Shown here: positions 15,751 through 17,716 of the stretch, piece by piece
Layout: each line of letters opens with the position of its first letter
How positions within the stretch are numbered: the stretch's first letter is position 1
NCBI GenBank assembly: GCA_905210435.1
Contig: CAJLWO010000058.1
Coordinates: forward strand, 1-17,716
DNA length: 17,716 bases
DNA from: an uncultured Bacteroidales bacterium
GTDB lineage: Bacteria; Bacteroidota; Bacteroidia; Bacteroidales; Muribaculaceae
Direction of reading: 5' to 3'
Notes under the pieces: generated by a model
The model's input: only the letters and a program-made list of their open reading frames with translations
Database searches by the model: none
Told to the model about the DNA's origin: nothing
Translations under genes and position numbers: made by a program

Positions 15751-16270
15751 TAAATGCTATAAGTTCAACCATATCTTCAAGATATCTGTACGCTGCCGCT
15801 ACCTGATACCTTTGGGAAACTTCGTCAAGCAGTTCTATGAAACCTTGCCGTGAAAGTTCCTCAATAAGCCGTTCGCATATTTCATCGTTACGTACTTTGG
15901 TTTCGTATAAGGATTTTGCCTTTTCTCTCAATTCGATGTCCGAGTCGATTTTTACGGGCAAATCGGCCAAGAGAAATGTGTATCCGGGGCCGAATATCGG
16001 TTCCCAGGCTTTCAAGAAATCAAGTATATCAATCCAATGTCCGAATTTCTTAAGCTTGTCACTAAGTGAAGTTTTTGATTCCTTGCGAGAGAAATAAAAA
16101 TATCCGTTGCCCTCTTCAAGGATGAATCCGATATTAGAAAAATAATTGGAATATTCATCCTTATGGTCTTCCAGATCTATGAAAATGTTCCGGACTTCTT
16201 CATATACACTGTCGGAGGTGATGAATCCCCCGCGGCTCAATCGGTCAAAAACTTGTTGTATATATCTCAT
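15725..16270 (-). CDS. jetB: JetB: MukE/MksE-like winged-helix subunit
   Basis: This 181-residue protein is mostly helical with winged-helix character, as expected of the KITE-type subunit (MukE/MksE/JetB) that binds the kleisin and helps clamp DNA. Two winged-helix-like units can be suggested: about 1-65, ending in a hairpin around EEGNGYFYFSR, and about 75-160, with LIEELSRQGFIELLDEVSQRY near its end. The acidic tail (EEDEISE) overlaps the start of jetC by 26 bp. Its own ATG overlaps the jetA stop by 4 bp. The assignment rests on size, fold character and position between a kleisin-like gene and the SMC gene. I cannot say which DUF family it belongs to. Confidence 0.78.
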   Translation of the reverse strand: MRYIQQVFDRLSRGGFITSDSVYEEVRNIFIDLEDHKDEYSNYFSNIGFILEEGNGYFYFSRKESKTSLSDKLKKFGHWIDILDFLKAWEPIFGPGYTFLLADLPVKIDSDIELREKAKSLYETKVRNDEICERLIEELSRQGFIELLDEVSQRYQVAAAYRYLEDMVELIAFNEEDEISE

Positions 16271-17466
16271 AATTTGTTGTAAATCAATGGGTATTCAATA
16301 GCGCCGTCAGTCAGCCATTTATCAGTGATATGAAGACGTGAATGATGGTTGAGAATTATCTCTGTGTAGTATTCCACTTTTTGTTCCAGTATCTTAGGCC
16401 GTTCATAGGGATAATTCTTCACGAAAGAATACAGGTCCTGTGATGATGCAAAAAACGCGTTGGCAATCAAGTCGGTATCTACAAAATCTTCAATTATATA
16501 TCCTCTTTCCAATTCATGAGACTTTAGCGGCTCCTGTGGAATGGCTTTCAGTTTCTTGCGCTGGGAGATTATTTTGCGCGCGGAGATTATCGCTTCAAAT
16601 CCTATATCTGTATTATGCAGAATAGAAAGGGAAATCCGAGTAGAGTAATAGGCTGCTGTCTCAAATAGCTGGTGATTGCATTCGGATAGTATCCGGCAAA
16701 CATCTGACGTCTTTTCCCACGTCAGCTGGTCTTTGAGGTATTTAAGTTTTCGTATGCGTTTTATTTTTTTGTTCTGAGCGTCAATCTGGTGTAGATAATC
16801 TCGTATGGTGTGCTCAAGATCAATTAGCGAATGAAATATTTCTTTGAAGCGGATTCTGACATCGATGGATAGACGTGTTATCCTTTGATCCGGAGTCATG
16901 ATGTCAATGATTTCCTTACGTTCATCAAGTACTCGTTCGGTCTGGCGGATAAGAGTGGCAATACTTTCAAGGGTCGACAGACAGTTTTCAAGTTTTTGTC
17001 GTTTTATATCATAGTTGCGTTCCTGTCGATAGGTATCGTTAATGACGCGTTTAAGTTCTACTGTTTTGCTTGCGCTTTGTGTAACGATATTATGCAATAT
17101 GCGGATTATCTTGTTTACATATTTTCGCTGAGAATCAAGATTTCCACGTTCTTTGATATAGAAATCAATATTTGTTTTAAGCTGTTGAAGGTTTTCGGCG
17201 ACTGTGGAACTGGTAATGTCTTCACTGAGTCGTAGTACATCTTCGAAGAAACGCAGATAAGTCTCTTCGAGTTCGAGCATTTCGCCATCTTGACGGATGA
17301 CACCATAATCTATGAGTAAACGAAGGTTTTTCTCATTGGCAACGAGTTCTAAAGCCTCTTCATATTGGAAATTGAATTTCATGCGTGCCTGAAAAAGAGC
17401 ATGCAGCAATCGTCGTTCCGTATGCAGACGACTGAGGAGTTCGCTGAGATTAGTAAAAACTTTCAT
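16267..17466 (-). CDS. jetA: JetA: kleisin-like (MukF/MksF-type) subunit
   Basis: The 399-residue protein begins with a winged-helix-like domain (about 5-75, including LLIDYGVIRQDGEMLELEETYLRFF). A long helical middle follows (about 80-250), rich in charged residues and suggesting coiled coils, and then a less regular C-terminal part that could hold a second winged helix. This is the layout of MukF/JetA kleisins, which bridge the two heads of the SMC dimer. It is shorter than the type I JetA proteins I know of (around 480 residues). It is the first gene of the operon, overlapping jetB by 4 bp. The assignment rests on gene order and architecture more than on any diagnostic motif. Confidence 0.75.
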   Translation of the reverse strand: MKVFTNLSELLSRLHTERRLLHALFQARMKFNFQYEEALELVANEKNLRLLIDYGVIRQDGEMLELEETYLRFFEDVLRLSEDITSSTVAENLQQLKTNIDFYIKERGNLDSQRKYVNKIIRILHNIVTQSASKTVELKRVINDTYRQERNYDIKRQKLENCLSTLESIATLIRQTERVLDERKEIIDIMTPDQRITRLSIDVRIRFKEIFHSLIDLEHTIRDYLHQIDAQNKKIKRIRKLKYLKDQLTWEKTSDVCRILSECNHQLFETAAYYSTRISLSILHNTDIGFEAIISARKIISQRKKLKAIPQEPLKSHELERGYIIEDFVDTDLIANAFFASSQDLYSFVKNYPYERPKILEQKVEYYTEIILNHHSRLHITDKWLTDGAIEYPLIYNKL

Positions 17467-17644
17467 ATATGTAGCTTTATGGTTTTAGGCTTGAATATAT
17501 CATCAGCAAGGTCGGTCGAATGAATATTCAATTCACCTATATTCCGGAGTATTATATGCGAAAACGTCAAAAGCAGCTTTTCCAATGATTCCATTTATTT
17601 TTGATAAGACATATAACAATAGTTCGTTAAAAAATATTCATAGG
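17467..17644 (-). promoter_or_regulatory. Upstream region of the jet operon
   Basis: This AT-rich gap between the upstream gene end and jetA must hold the operon promoter, if the operon is not read from further upstream. I see no clear TTTG/TAnnTTTG pair. An imperfect palindrome centred on GAATATTC (17522-17529), with outer GAAT (17518-17521) and ATTC (17531-17534), could be an operator. Confidence 0.35.
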
Positions 17645-17716
17645 CTAAGCGGTATCAGTCGCCAAGCCAAAGAGTTCTTTGACAAGTTTAGCATTTAAAG
17701 TCTTGTACGGGTCAAT
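17645..17716 (-). CDS. C-terminal end of an unidentified gene, cut by the window edge
   Basis: A minus-strand frame runs from the window edge to a TAG at 17647-17645 and gives 23 residues ending LVKELFGLATDTA. The sequence looks protein-like and lies in the same orientation as the jet operon, 178 bp upstream of jetA. It is too short for any family call. It may be a further member of the defence region or unrelated. Confidence 0.45.
   Translation of the reverse strand: MDPYKTLNAKLVKELFGLATDTA

Noticed and set aside
17541..17570. TATAAT preceded by TTGAC on the minus strand as a classic -35/-10 promoter for jetA
   Set aside because: The two boxes are only about 8 bp apart, far from the 17 bp needed, and Bacteroidota use a different consensus.
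1..17716. CRISPR arrays, tRNA and rRNA genes
   Set aside because: Reading by eye I saw no regularly spaced repeats and no cloverleaf or rRNA-like sequence; a program run was not possible.

Overview
The window looks like a chromosomal segment of a Bacteroidales bacterium, probably Muribaculaceae or a close relative; the species cannot be fixed from sequence alone. Signs are Bacteroidota-type promoters (TTTG about 20 bases upstream of TAnnTTTG, clearest before alaS), weak Shine-Dalgarno sequences, a conserved-looking M23 peptidase / MerR / alaS neighbourhood and a typical stand-alone ECF sigma factor.

Positions 1-10791 are ordinary core genome of moderately high GC. In order they hold an ECF sigma factor (+), a non-coding stretch with a long perfect hairpin, rmuC and a six-TM voltage-gated-like ion channel (both -), the endolytic transglycosylase mltG and a 607-residue MFS transporter with a periplasmic insertion (both +), a bidirectional terminator, a MerR-type regulator and an M23 peptidase (both -), and divergent alaS (+) ending in a strong intrinsic terminator.

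Immediately past the alaS terminator is a 342-bp element with 18-bp inverted ends (one mismatch) and a TAA duplication. It is best read as a MITE or a collapsed IS. Inside are two protein-like frames offset by one base.

Positions 11192-17466 hold a clearly more AT-rich, four-gene operon on the minus strand: jetA, jetB, jetC and jetD. All three junctions overlap (4, 26 and 4 bp). This is a Wadjet (JetABCD / MksBEF-MksG) anti-plasmid defence system: an SMC-like ATPase (JetC), a kleisin-like subunit (JetA), a winged-helix MukE/MksE-like subunit (JetB) and a Toprim nuclease (JetD). From what is known of the family, JetABC should extrude DNA loops and JetD should cut closed circular plasmids. JetC has an unusual signature loop and JetD is short, so this may be a divergent subtype. 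The last 72 bases hold the C-terminal end of another minus-strand gene that I do not recognise.
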